Shown one piece after another: positions 1-7,339 of a stretch of 64,000 nucleotides of DNA. Where the stretch lies: positions 1-64,000 of the forward strand of contig JALHOC010000007.1 in NCBI GenBank assembly GCA_022843225.1, in the 5' to 3' direction. Within the stretch, counting starts at the first letter, position 1. The number at the start of each line of letters is the position of its first letter. Below the pieces are notes generated by a model. That model ran no database searches. It was not told the DNA's origin and worked only from the letters and a program-made list of their open reading frames with translations. Both the position numbers and the translations under genes were made by a program. The DNA is from Hyphomonadaceae bacterium. GTDB lineage: Bacteria; Pseudomonadota; Alphaproteobacteria; Caulobacterales; Aquidulcibacteraceae.

Positions 1-225
1 GTAAGGTCAATGTCGGGTCCAGCGGCAGCGGCGCTGCAGGGCGCGTGGAATTGTACTACACCTGAATTGTACACAATGGGCGTCCGCTCGTGAGAGCGAC
101 CAGTGGCTCAAATGGGCCACCGCCGGCCTGCTGGTAACATTTCTCGACGGTCTTGGTCGCTCAATTCCTGCCGCTGGTCATAGTGCATAAGCTAGGGCAG
201 GCCGTCGCCGACAGTGGACATTCGG
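1..225. other. Left edge, no supported gene
   Basis: No complete gene is visible. One plus-strand frame is open from the window edge to a TGA at 63-65 and ends in the residues GRVELYYT, so it could be the tail of a gene that starts outside the window, but 20 codons are too few to judge. The rest shows no start codon with a ribosome binding site. Confidence 0.3.
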
Positions 226-984
226 CTAAGTAACCAATTCCGCGCCTGTGCTGTCTATGGACGCCGGGCGTGTTGAGAGACGCCTGAGACGCTGCACGCA
301 CAAAAATGCGAACTGAAGTGGGCGCACGTCCAATGCCAGGAAAAGTTTGCGGTGCCCGATAGAGACGGACGCGATCGCACCGAGCAGGACCACTAAGAAC
401 CAGGTTCCAAGAACCAACGCCAGCATTGGCCGAACTATCGGCGCCGCCATCAACAGCACACGCTTGAAATAGTAGCGCTGGAACTCGAGATGGCGATCTT
501 CATCGCCGCCAATTGCGCGAGCAACCTCAGCGACATGGGAACACGGGACTCTCGTTGCCACGACCCAATAGAAAGTCGAGCCGACGACCTCAGCCGCAGC
601 AATCACGGCCATCTTGGGCCGCAGTCCAAAGAATCGTCTGGACCACCTAAACCATCGGTCGAACCGATGCTTCCGGATGACGGGCTCGCCCATCGCGCTC
701 AGTAGTTTGGACAACTCCCGCGCATGACGACCTTCCTCCCTCACGTATAAGCGGACCGATTCCTTCATTGAATGGTTCAGCGCTGGGTCGAGCGAGCATG
801 CGGCCTCTTTGGCCACTCTCCCTTCTCCGGCTTCGCCAAGCTGAAAGCACTGCAACGCCGTCACAAGAGGTCGGTGCAACTCCGGCGCAAGTGATGCCAC
901 GTGCGAAGGCGTTTGAGGCGCCGGCCGATTTTCATTGCTTTCGAAATACGCCAACCATTCATCGCACGTCATAGCGTCTTCCAA
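226..984 (-). CDS. Ferritin-like di-iron domain protein
   Basis: A 252-residue protein with the spacing of a four-helix carboxylate-bridged di-iron fold: E83-E84 followed by H87 (EEGRH), E132 in a third helix, and E162 followed by H165 (DEDRH). Two E-x-x-H pairs plus isolated glutamates are the usual ligand set of ferritin-like and rubrerythrin-like proteins. A hydrophobic stretch at about 185-212 suggests a C-terminal membrane anchor, which is not typical of storage ferritins. Substrate and reaction cannot be read from sequence; iron or oxygen chemistry is an inference from the fold. It stands alone on the minus strand outside the left repeat, with no FixK/FNR-like box seen upstream. Confidence 0.7.
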   Translation of the reverse strand: MEDAMTCDEWLAYFESNENRPAPQTPSHVASLAPELHRPLVTALQCFQLGEAGEGRVAKEAACSLDPALNHSMKESVRLYVREEGRHARELSKLLSAMGEPVIRKHRFDRWFRWSRRFFGLRPKMAVIAAAEVVGSTFYWVVATRVPCSHVAEVARAIGGDEDRHLEFQRYYFKRVLLMAAPIVRPMLALVLGTWFLVVLLGAIASVSIGHRKLFLALDVRPLQFAFLCVQRLRRLSTRPASIDSTGAELVT

Positions 985-1066
985 CTACTCTGGGGACAGT
1001 CCGCGCCGGTGGGTCAGCCGCTATCCTATGCTCGCAAATCCGAATGTGTACGACGGGGAACTTGTT

Positions 1067-1270
1067 CTAGCCGTCTAGGATGTTCAGGGTCGGCAGAAGC
1101 ACCAAAACCAGCAGTGCGCCATAGGGAAAGAATAGCCATGGCGCGCCAATAAGCTCACCTAAGAGCATGATGGGAAACGTGAGCAGCCCTGCGCCTAGCC
1201 ACAGTTTCATCCCCCAGCCTAAGCGTTTGCCATACAGCCTCACCGAAGCCTCCCACGCACCGGGCAACAC
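1067..1270 (-). CDS. Small two-helix membrane protein
   Basis: A 67-residue protein made of a short basic N-terminus (KRLGWGMK) and two hydrophobic segments at about 23-37 and 45-60, separated by GAPW. It reads as a helical hairpin in the inner membrane. I do not recognise a family. It lies between the ferritin-like gene and the left repeat, on the same strand as the former with about an 80-bp gap, so co-transcription is possible. The hydrophobicity pattern and start codon make it more likely real than a random frame, but support is modest. Confidence 0.5.
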   Translation of the reverse strand: MLPGAWEASVRLYGKRLGWGMKLWLGAGLLTFPIMLLGELIGAPWLFFPYGALLVLVLLPTLNILDG

Positions 1271-1559
1271 GCTTTAGTCTAGCGCGAGCACGCAGATCAA
1301 AAAGGCTGAATTGGGCCAATGAGCCTAGTTCGTAACATTGTGGCGGTCCGGCCGCAGTCCGCCCCTCTCCTGCCGGTCGAGTGAGCTCGGACATCGGGGG
1401 TCTCCCGTCTCGGGCTCGACCTGGCCAATCCAGGCGCAGCCCTGAGACAGGAGGCGCTGGGGATCACGCAAGCCTCTCAGGCACAGCGTCCCGCGCGAGC
1501 GGGTTAATGCATTGCCCCAGAGCTGACATCGCCGGCGGTGGGGCTTTGGGCCAGTGCAC

Positions 1560-1751
1560 TCATTTGTCCCATACGATGGGGCCACCGATAACAAGCATAC
1601 TCTTCCAAGATTCGATATCCTCCGTGCGCCACGCGACCGCGCGACGGCTGATCCGAAGCGGCGCAGGGAAACGTCCCTCGCCAATGGCCGCGTAGATCGA
1701 AGAGCGGCACAGACCGACTTCCTTCATTACTTGAGGCAGACGTAACAACAT
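1560..1751 (-). CDS. AlpA-like helix-turn-helix regulator (copy 1, intact)
   Basis: A 63-residue protein beginning MLLRLPQVMKEVGLCRSSIY, the layout of AlpA/excisionase-type winged-helix proteins: an LRLP-V-E-G start, a recognition helix around SSIYAAI, then [15 protein letters not shown] and a helix containing IESW. Such proteins bind DNA and control excision or integrase expression in prophages and islands. I chose ATG at 1751 because the family starts at this point; a TTG seven codons upstream is the only alternative. A 45-codon ORF lies immediately upstream on the same strand. No integrase is adjacent, so its present target is unknown. Confidence 0.8.
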   Translation of the reverse strand: MLLRLPQVMKEVGLCRSSIYAAIGEGRFPAPLRISRRAVAWRTEDIESWKSMLVIGGPIVWDK

Positions 1752-1778
1752 TTCGAGTCCCTGAGGGGCCAAACCGCG

Positions 1779-1916
1779 TCACGAGGATACGGCTAGCGTC
1801 CGCACTTGTCGGCGCACCATGTGCTGCTGGAAAATTTCGGAAACTTCCGCGATGTTCCGGATGAGGAGCATAGCGATCGGGAATCGAACCCGTTTAGCCA
1901 AGTCGTCCGGCGGCAC
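1779..1916 (-). CDS. Small ORF upstream of alpA-like gene
   Basis: A 45-codon ORF starting at GTG (1916) and ending in TGA (1779-1781), 27 bp before the AlpA-like start. It has a coherent composition: an N-terminal PPDDLAKRVRFPIA segment, then a helix-like IRNIAEVSEIFQQHMVRRQ and a basic tail. In the second repeat copy a one-base deletion in the matching stretch shifts the frame after QQHM, so only this copy is intact. I do not recognise the family. The start is not certain because an in-frame TAA lies only a few codons further upstream. Confidence 0.45.
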   Translation of the reverse strand: MPPDDLAKRVRFPIAMLLIRNIAEVSEIFQQHMVRRQVRTLAVSS

Positions 1917-2239
1917 ATTGACGGCACGCGCGGCGTCGCCTTAAGAAAATTCGACCTAGATTCCGGTTGTTAGCGGGCAGTTCGATTCCGGCCCCAGCAC
2001 CAGCACCCCCTCCAGGGACTTCCGCTAACGTCCAAAAATCGTTGTTTTTCAACGCGTGTCGTCCATCAACGTCCAAGGCCGATCGTTCACAGCGACAGCT
2101 TTCTAGTTTGATTTGACGCAAAGTCGGCGGGCAACCGGCCGCGGAACATAAGGCTGATCGTACCCGTTGGCCTGCAACGCGTCTTGAGATCACCACGTCC
2201 GCGCACCCTGACCGTAACACACGCGCCCAGAGGCCCTCT
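1917..2239. other. Intergenic: repeat end and promoter region
   Basis: About 320 bases without a convincing gene. The first 86 belong to the left repeat. The remainder contains related short motifs (CTAACGTCCA, then CATCAACGTCCA) flanking an A/T-rich AAAAATCGTTGTTTTT segment, and a FixK/FNR-like dyad at 2108-2121 ahead of the cytochrome gene. The minus-strand frame across this region encodes low-complexity sequence and looks spurious. Confidence 0.5.
2108..2121 (+). promoter_or_regulatory. FixK/FNR-like box upstream of cytochrome gene
   Basis: TTGATTTGACGCAA fits TTG(A/C)-N6-(T/G)CAA, the FixK-type consensus. Its centre is about 125 nt before the cytochrome start at 2240, further than the other boxes here, so it would need a longer leader. 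Confidence 0.5.
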
Positions 2240-2800
2240 ATGCTAGCCGTAATGCACCGATTGAGAGCGTACCACGCGCTCCTCGCAGTTTTGGCGATGG
2301 CGGCGTACCTGAGCGCTGAATGGGGCAAAATCCACGCCTGGTTCGGATATGGCGTTGCTACGGTGATCGTGCTGCGGCTCGTCCTGGCGTTCTCAGGAGC
2401 TCCCCAGCTGGGCCTTATGCGTTTTTACCCGCATTTCGAGGGGATGAAGCTCGGCAATGCGATGACCCACCCCGCTATAAGCCGAACGCTCTTGCTGGCA
2501 ATTGCGATCAGTTTACTGGGAGTGACGGGAACAGGGATTGCGATGGATCGAGGTCGCGCAATCGGCTTGGCCGGAACGCCATCTGGCGCTTCGTCCGCCA
2601 TCGTTGGCGAAACACGTGACGGCGAATACGACGAAAGCGGACGTGAATCAGGCGAAGACGAAGAAGAAGGCGTCGTTGCGGAAGTCCACGAATTGCTTGG
2701 GAATTTGCTCGTCCTCTTAGTTGGCTTGCATGTTTCCTATCTGCTACTTTTCAAGCGGCCTCTAGCGCGGTTCATGCTGTTTGCCGAGCCGCGCAAATAG
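2240..2800 (+). CDS. Cytochrome b561-like membrane protein
   Basis: A 186-residue membrane protein with four hydrophobic segments (about 10-25, 32-50, 80-100, 148-168) and well-placed histidines: H12 in helix 1, H32 at the start of helix 2 (KIHAWFGY), and H147 and H161 in the last helix region (VHELLGN and GLHVSYLL). This is the pattern of diheme cytochrome b/b561 subunits that pass electrons across the membrane. The loop between helices 3 and 4 is strongly acidic (ESGEDEEEG). Such proteins often partner a periplasmic c-type cytochrome or oxidase; none is adjacent. An FNR/FixK-type box upstream is consistent with use under low oxygen. ATG at 2252 is an alternative start. Confidence 0.75.
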   Translation: MLAVMHRLRAYHALLAVLAMAAYLSAEWGKIHAWFGYGVATVIVLRLVLAFSGAPQLGLMRFYPHFEGMKLGNAMTHPAISRTLLLAIAISLLGVTGTGIAMDRGRAIGLAGTPSGASSAIVGETRDGEYDESGRESGEDEEEGVVAEVHELLGNLLVLLVGLHVSYLLLFKRPLARFMLFAEPRK

Positions 2801-2958
2801 TCACCGGCCAGCGGCAGCGGACATCCAGATCAGCCGTTCGCGCCTATTGCTAAGGTGCGGCGTTAGATCGCCGAAGACGGCCGCACGGCATTGGCGCGCG
2901 CATCGTCGCCACGGCTCTCGTTTGTGGTCATTCGTGATCATCGACGACCGCGCCACAT

Positions 2959-4362
2959 TCACATCTGTGTGCATTCGGTCTCAGACGTCACGCGGATAGC
3001 CGCCTGGACGTTCCTGGGCTGGCGATCCAGCGCGCGTACGACGGCGACGTCGCGCCTGTAGATGTCATCAGCGTAGCGCACCGCTCCTGTGCTATCCGCT
3101 GCCGCTGTTACGTACAGGACGTAGATCGGCAAGGGAGATGCCAAAGCGATGGTCTGGGTCGCACCCGTGTCGATTGCAGCCTCGATCGCGGTTTGGTCCC
3201 ATGCGGTATCAGCGAGCACCGTGGTCGCAAGCGCCACCGGCTCTGCGACGCGAATGCAGCCGTGGCTCAGCGCACGGTCGGCGCGAGCAAACAGGCCCCG
3301 GCTGGGCGTGTCATGCAAAAACACGGCGTACGGGTTCGGCAAATCAAAACGAAGACGCCCCAAGGCGTTGTTGGGACCAGGACGCTGCCGAAGAGTGAAT
3401 GGAAACGGCCATGCACGCCAGTCCACTGCGGCGGGATCGACCGACCGTCCTGAGCTGTCCAGCACATCGAAGCTCTCGCGTGTCACCGCATCAGGATCGC
3501 GGCGGAAGCGGGGTATGAGTTCACCCACCGCAATGCTAGACGGTGGTGTCCAGGCGGGATTGAGCGTGATCGTCTCGATGGCGGCGATGAAGCTGGGCGT
3601 TTGCGTCCTGCGGGCGCCGACGATCGCGACATGGGTGATGCTCACCTCCCCCTCGCGCATCCGGAGCTCAAAAAACGGCGCCAACACCTCGATGCGCCGC
3701 TTCGGGAGGCTCTGCGGCATCCACCGCCATCGCTCAAGGCTGGCGCGCAGTCGCGTCTCGCGCTCACTGACTGTCAGGCCCGTGCTTTCGGCTTCATCAT
3801 TCGGCGACATTCGGACACGCGTCAGCTCGGCCACGAGCGCCAAGTATTCCGGAGAGGTCGGCAAGAGACTGACTAGCGTTTGTGAAACGCCAGCGCCGTT
3901 TCGCAGGGCGCGGCGCAGCATATCAATATCCGGTGCAGGCGGGCGAGCGATCCGCCACTCAGGATCGACGATCGTAGGATCGGTCGCGCCAATGGCGAAC
4001 GCCGTCGCCAAGGCCACAAACAGCTGGTCTGCTTCTTGGTCCAGGCGTCGTGCCGCTTCGGCATCGCGTGGTGAAAGCGGCTCCAAGCGAGCGAGATTAT
4101 CGAGCGCATCCGACGGCCGCGTCAGTCCATGTGCGACGGCCGTGTCAGCCGTGTCGCGCAAGTCGGCCAGCGCCGCGTCGCTCCAGGTCCTCGGCGGTGG
4201 CGGTACGGGTTCGACGATGGGCGGCGCCTCCACGCGGCCGCCACAGCTTGCGACCATCACCAGAACGAGAAGCGCAAACGGGGCAGCCAAGCGCAGCGCG
4301 CGTCTTTGCGTTCGACCGCAACCGTCGTAGGCTTGTGCTTGTGCTGACACGTCGAAATTCAC
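2959..4362 (-). CDS. L,D-transpeptidase (YkuD domain), lipoprotein
   Basis: A long (467-residue) L,D-transpeptidase. The catalytic motif SHGCIRV is complete, with H367 and C369, in a C-terminal YkuD domain that makes 3-3 crosslinks in peptidoglycan or attaches proteins to it. The N-terminal half is helical, as in YcbB/LdtD-type enzymes. The N-terminus has a basic patch (RTQRRALR), a hydrophobic core and a lipobox ending VASC, so it is probably an outer or inner membrane lipoprotein. The called start is a GTG at 4362; it overlaps the 5' end of the divergent DUF882 gene by about 28 bp, so a downstream start is possible. Confidence 0.88.
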   Translation of the reverse strand: MNFDVSAQAQAYDGCGRTQRRALRLAAPFALLVLVMVASCGGRVEAPPIVEPVPPPPRTWSDAALADLRDTADTAVAHGLTRPSDALDNLARLEPLSPRDAEAARRLDQEADQLFVALATAFAIGATDPTIVDPEWRIARPPAPDIDMLRRALRNGAGVSQTLVSLLPTSPEYLALVAELTRVRMSPNDEAESTGLTVSERETRLRASLERWRWMPQSLPKRRIEVLAPFFELRMREGEVSITHVAIVGARRTQTPSFIAAIETITLNPAWTPPSSIAVGELIPRFRRDPDAVTRESFDVLDSSGRSVDPAAVDWRAWPFPFTLRQRPGPNNALGRLRFDLPNPYAVFLHDTPSRGLFARADRALSHGCIRVAEPVALATTVLADTAWDQTAIEAAIDTGATQTIALASPLPIYVLYVTAAADSTGAVRYADDIYRRDVAVVRALDRQPRNVQAAIRVTSETECTQM

Positions 4363-4871
4363 TCCTGGCGGGATTGGGTTTAGCCGCCTCCGCCATTGCT
4401 TCGCCGCAAGCCCATGCTGACGCTGCGGCAGGCCGAACCTTGAGCTTTCATAACTTACACACAGGCGAAGCCCTCGCCATTGAGTATTGGCAAAATGGCG
4501 CCTATGCGCCCGATGCCTGCGCCGCCATCGACCAAATTCTCAGGGATCACCGTACGGGCGAAATTCATGCCATTGACGCGCGCTTGCTCGACTTACTGCA
4601 CGAACTATCGGGCCAGCTTGAGACCCGCGCGCCTTTTCAGGTGATCTCTGGCTATCGCTCGCCGCATACGAACGCGGCTCTCGCGGACGCCAGTTCAGGC
4701 GTAGCACGCGGCAGCCTGCACATGCAGGGCCTAGCCATCGATATCGCAATCGAGGGCGTCCCCACCGCCACGCTTAGAGACGCCGCGCTTAGTCTAGCGC
4801 GCGGTGGCGTCGGCTTTTATCCAAACCCTGGCTTTGTACACGTCGATGTGGGCCGCGTCCGGCGTTGGTGA
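4335..4871 (+). CDS. YcbK/DUF882-type murein peptidase (M15-like), Tat signal
   Basis: About 178 residues. The start region TRRNSLLAGLGLAAS is a twin-arginine export signal with cleavage near QAHA. The mature part matches DUF882/YcbK, relatives of the M15 DD-carboxypeptidase fold: SGYRSPHTN, then SLHMQGLAIDI (His and Asp metal ligands) and FVHVDVG near the end. The role is cell-wall peptide trimming in the periplasm. These genes commonly sit beside an L,D-transpeptidase; here the two are divergent rather than tandem. Starts at GTG 4335 or GTG 4341 both fit; neither has a strong ribosome binding site, and frames further upstream are antisense to the transpeptidase. Confidence 0.82.
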   Translation: MLVLTRRNSLLAGLGLAASAIASPQAHADAAAGRTLSFHNLHTGEALAIEYWQNGAYAPDACAAIDQILRDHRTGEIHAIDARLLDLLHELSGQLETRAPFQVISGYRSPHTNAALADASSGVARGSLHMQGLAIDIAIEGVPTATLRDAALSLARGGVGFYPNPGFVHVDVGRVRRW

Positions 4872-5024
4872 TCCAAAGTGATGCGCGGGGGATCTGACTG
4901 ATACCTGCGCGATAGACCGAACGGAGGTCATGCCACGCCGGATCGGAATCACGACTGGCTTGGCAGCTTGAACGCTGTCGCTGGTAATGCTGCGCTCACT
5001 TAGCCACGATGTCGCCGACATGCG

Positions 5025-5606
5025 TCATTCTTGATGTTGAGGCAGTGCAAGAGGCACATCGGTCGTGGACGCATCACGCTCCGCAGGAGGCGGTGTTACG
5101 TCGTCCACTGGAGCAGGAGCGCACGCGGCGCGCGCCACGCCCTTCAGAAAAGCGCGCCGCACCATCCCGGCGAAAATGGCATCCCGCAATACACGCTCTC
5201 TTCGTTCGGCACCCGAGATCCTCCGTATGATGCTGCGATAGGGCAGTCCAACCATACCGCCTAGTGCGCCAGACATTAGAGCCGAAGCGTCGAAGCTCGA
5301 TTCGCCCTCGTGCTCGTCGGCCTCGTCCAGGTCTGGCCCCAGCACAAGATCGAGCGCCGATATCTCGTTCAGTATCGCGCTGCACTCTGCGTCGCGCGCA
5401 AGTGCATAAGGCGTCTCGGTGGCACGGATCAGAACCTCGGGCGGATTCTCGCGGGTCCAACCGGTGTCCCGTAACGGCTCTCCGGCGGCGTCGCCAACCC
5501 GGTTGTCTCCCGTGCGATGCGCATATGTCGTCGCCGCGCAACCGCTCACTGCCAAGAGGCAGACGCTCAACGCGATCGGCTGGAGGACGCTCACCAGTCG
5601 CTCCAT
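5025..5606 (-). CDS. Hypothetical lipoprotein
   Basis: A 193-residue protein with a lipoprotein signal (hydrophobic stretch then LAVSGC, Cys 23). The mature part has a conserved-looking block with an ILNEISALD helix, a Gly-rich hydrophobic SGALGGMVGLPY segment that could touch a membrane, and a basic helix (RRISGAERRERVLRD). I do not recognise the family. It lies 6 bp after the small lipoprotein gene on the same strand, so the two form an operon that would be driven by the FixK/FNR-like box at 5932. Confidence 0.6.
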   Translation of the reverse strand: MERLVSVLQPIALSVCLLAVSGCAATTYAHRTGDNRVGDAAGEPLRDTGWTRENPPEVLIRATETPYALARDAECSAILNEISALDLVLGPDLDEADEHEGESSFDASALMSGALGGMVGLPYRSIIRRISGAERRERVLRDAIFAGMVRRAFLKGVARAACAPAPVDDVTPPPAERDASTTDVPLALPQHQE

Positions 5607-5612
5607 TAGCCG

Positions 5613-5876
5613 TTAGGGTTGGCTATTTGGGTTGTCGTCGGTTGCGTCATGGATCGCATCGGCAGGATCATGGTTCTCGCGCCCGGTCGCTTGATCGATC
5701 GCCTCCCCTGCATTCTCAAGGGCGCCGTCGCCGCGATTGACCTCGCCTTGCGTGGCTTCTTCGATAGCGGAATCCATGTTCTCGCCAGCCTTCTCAGAAC
5801 TGCCTTCCTGGCTGCAACCGCCAAGTCCGGCAAATCCCAGCACGACCAGTACGGCGAACATTGTCCGGTTTCGCAT
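5613..5876 (-). CDS. Small lipoprotein, acidic
   Basis: An 87-residue protein: short basic N-terminus (MRNR), hydrophobic core, lipobox LGGC (Cys 21), then a hydrophilic, acidic, Asn/Asp-rich tail with no predicted fold (GENMDSAIEEATQGE and similar amphipathic helices). It resembles entericidin-like or stress-related small lipoproteins only in layout. A FixK/FNR-like dyad centred 62.5 nt upstream of the start makes it the first gene of a probable low-oxygen-induced operon with the next lipoprotein. Confidence 0.6.
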   Translation of the reverse strand: MRNRTMFAVLVVLGFAGLGGCSQEGSSEKAGENMDSAIEEATQGEVNRGDGALENAGEAIDQATGRENHDPADAIHDATDDNPNSQP

Positions 5877-5931
5877 TGGATTCTCCTATTCATCCGAGCA
5901 AAAACGTTAGTGCGATCCCCGCAAATACTGC

Positions 5932-5945
5932 TTGATCTTGCGCAA
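5932..5945 (-). promoter_or_regulatory. FixK/FNR-like box upstream of lipoprotein operon
   Basis: TTGATCTTGCGCAA fits TTGA-N6-GCAA. Its centre is 62.5 nt from the start codon at 5876. On the minus strand a TAACGT at about 5903-5908 lies where a -10 element of a class II activated promoter would fall. Confidence 0.6.
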
Positions 5946-6004
5946 CCTCGGTCGACCAAATCTCGAAAGGCGCGATTGATGGCCGGCACCGCACTCAATT
6001 TTGC

Positions 6005-6412
6005 TCATTCGGCCTGCAACGCCGCGAGCACATCAGATCCGCCTCGACCAACCAGTTCCTTGTGCACTTCTCCGACAAGTATCGCTTCGAGTTGCATGTC
6101 GTAATGCCGGCGCATCTCGCCCAAGGTCCGCGGTGGCGCAATAACAACGAGGTGCTTAATCTCCCCTTTTTTTGCCCCTTGATTAAGCCAGCCGACCACT
6201 GCTGCGGCGTGCGCATCCTCATCCAAGAGATGTCCGGGGTTGGCCGAACTCGTGATATGACGAGCGCCCGACCCTCTATTGTGCTCATCAAGATGAGGCG
6301 CATCCATTCGCGAAAGCTCAGCCTCGGCTTCGTTGCCGATGTTGCGATAAAGTTTGAGCTTTTCGCCATCGACAACGACGACAACCGTCCCATGAGGCAA
6401 CAGCATGCGCAT
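6005..6412 (-). CDS. Host attachment family protein
   Basis: A 135-residue soluble protein matching the layout of the 'protein required for attachment to host cells' family: HGTVVVVVDGEKLKLYRN at the N-terminus, a variable Asp/His-rich middle (DAPHLDEHNRGSG), a HLLDEDAHAAAVVGWLN helix and the VVIAPPRTLGEMR motif. Despite the name (from plant-associated bacteria) members are widespread and their core resembles bacterial release-factor-like/eRF1-like domains; the function is unsettled. It is often found among stress and low-oxygen genes. A dyad TTGC-N5-TCAA lies 64 nt upstream, one base short of the consensus spacing. Confidence 0.8.
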   Translation of the reverse strand: MRMLLPHGTVVVVVDGEKLKLYRNIGNEAEAELSRMDAPHLDEHNRGSGARHITSSANPGHLLDEDAHAAAVVGWLNQGAKKGEIKHLVVIAPPRTLGEMRRHYDMQLEAILVGEVHKELVGRGGSDVLAALQAE

Positions 6413-6436
6413 CTCCTAACTTCAAATCCTGGATGC

Positions 6437-6465
6437 GCGGCGGCGGTCAACTGGACCGCCGCCGC
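6437..6465. terminator. Strong hairpin between two minus-strand units
   Basis: A perfect 12-bp GC stem (GCGGCGGCGGTC and its complement) with a 5-base loop lies between the broken gene at 6505-6763 and the host-attachment gene. There is no T-run, so it is either a terminator-like or an RNA-stabilising hairpin. Confidence 0.45.
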
Positions 6466-6504
6466 CTAATTGCGTCATTCAAGAAACGACGGCGCGACAC
6501 GCAT

Positions 6505-6763
6505 TCAATCGCCGACGACCCAGACGCCATTGGGGGGGCTGGCACGCATGACCTTGGGTTTGCCGCGAGCGACGGTCGACCGTCGTTGTCTGGCGATAGG
6601 TCGCACACCGGAAGCCATCCGGATCCTCATAATACTGATCGACATGGAAACGGCCCGAATTGCCGTTGCTCTGATTGCGTCAATCGTAATCGGTATTCGG
6701 ATTCGGGCGGTTCGCATTTGAGCCATCATAACATTGTTTGCCCAATGATAGATTGATCCGCAT
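6505..6763 (-). pseudogene. Decayed gene with DPDGFRC..NGVWVV motif
   Basis: Joining two frames gives a coherent sequence: QYYEDPDGFRCATYRQTTTV, then HACQPP, then after a one-base shift NGVWVVGD and a stop. The shift falls exactly in a run of seven G (6532-6538, plus strand); six would restore the frame. This Asp-Pro-Asp-Gly-x-x-Cys / Gly-x-Ala-Cys / Gly-x-Trp layout is common at the C-terminus of small surface or periplasmic proteins in alphaproteobacteria. A TGA at 6680-6682 interrupts the upstream part as well, so both ends look broken. The nominal ATG overlaps the FixK/FNR-like box, so the true start is unclear. Confidence 0.5.
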
Positions 6764-6766
6764 CAA
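6753..6766 (+). promoter_or_regulatory. FNR/FixK box (perfect dyad) upstream of ElaB-like gene
   Basis: TTGATCCGCATCAA is a perfect TTGAT-N4-ATCAA dyad, matching the consensus of FNR, FnrL, Anr and FixK regulators. Its centre is 59.5 nt before the start at 6819, consistent with class II activation (about -41.5) and a short leader. Confidence 0.8.
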
Positions 6767-6818
6767 GCGCTGGCGCCGCCCTGGGCATACCGTTCCACTA
6801 CTCAAAAAGTAGACAAAC

Positions 6819-7121
6819 ATGGCTCACGCCGCGAAACAACTCATGACCGAATTGTCCGATGACTACGAAGTCGTCGTGAAAGCACTCGGCCGTATGACCA
6901 GGAACATTGGCGAGCACGGTGACGACGCCGTGGTGGAGTCGGCTCAAACCTTCGTTCATTCCGCGTCCGCTCTCGCAGATAAGATCAAGACGCAATCCAA
7001 GAAGCTCGCGAAGACAGCCGGTGAAGAAATGCGCGAGCATCCGATCGCCGCAGCGGCGCTGGCGGCGGCAGCTGTTGGTTTGCTGGGCTACGCCGTGAGC
7101 CAATCCGGAAAACGCCAATAG
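6819..7121 (+). CDS. ElaB/YqjD/DUF883-like membrane-anchored protein
   Basis: A 100-residue protein: a long amphipathic helical region (about 1-72) followed by EMREHPIAAAALAAAAVGLLGY, a C-terminal membrane anchor, and a basic tail (SGKRQ). This is the layout of ElaB/YqjD-type proteins, C-tail-anchored inner membrane proteins; YqjD of E. coli binds ribosomes in stationary phase. A perfect FNR-type box lies 59.5 nt upstream, suggesting induction at low oxygen. A small hairpin (CTACT-CAAAA-AGTAG, 6798-6812) lies just before the start, where no clear ribosome binding site is seen. Confidence 0.72.
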   Translation: MAHAAKQLMTELSDDYEVVVKALGRMTRNIGEHGDDAVVESAQTFVHSASALADKIKTQSKKLAKTAGEEMREHPIAAAALAAAAVGLLGYAVSQSGKRQ

Positions 7122-7339
7122 CGGCGGCTCGAACAACGCAAGGCGCGTTGCCGCTCGCATAGTAGTGCTGTGCGGACGTGCAACGCACCTTGCGTTGGCG
7201 CTAGCGATAACTGGGCGCGCTCGCTCAGCATGCGTTCTCTACCGGTGCCGCATGAAACCTACGCTGGCTGACGTCTCTCCATGAGATTTGGCCTCATCGC
7301 GACCCCCGCATCAGTAGTCGCGCGGGTTGGTGGCGCTCG

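Larger units (their letters stand above)
1558..2002. repeat. Direct repeat, copy 1 (left end of island)
   Basis: About 445 bp are nearly identical to 22371-22813 in the same orientation, with only scattered substitutions and two single-base length differences. Similarity ends sharply at the shared sequence CCAGCACCA; the following bases are unrelated in the two copies. Weaker similarity (a shared ATTGCCCC and a GGGCTTT block) extends a little to the left. The repeat contains an AlpA-like gene and a 45-codon ORF on the minus strand, so it is a gene-bearing segment rather than a bare att core. The pair bounds about 20.4 kb of accessory genes. Confidence 0.9.

Noticed and set aside
1870-2002. 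tRNA T-loop-like sequences GTTCGATTCCCG (minus strand) and GTTCGATTCCGGCC...CCA (plus strand) in the repeat
   Set aside because: The first is explained by the codons of the 45-residue ORF (KRVRFPI) and neither has a matching anticodon or acceptor stem; no full cloverleaf or tmRNA could be folded.
3149-4330. Long plus-strand ORF (393 codons)
   Set aside because: It lies antisense to the L,D-transpeptidase, whose motifs are clear; its Ser/Arg-rich composition is that of a shadow frame.
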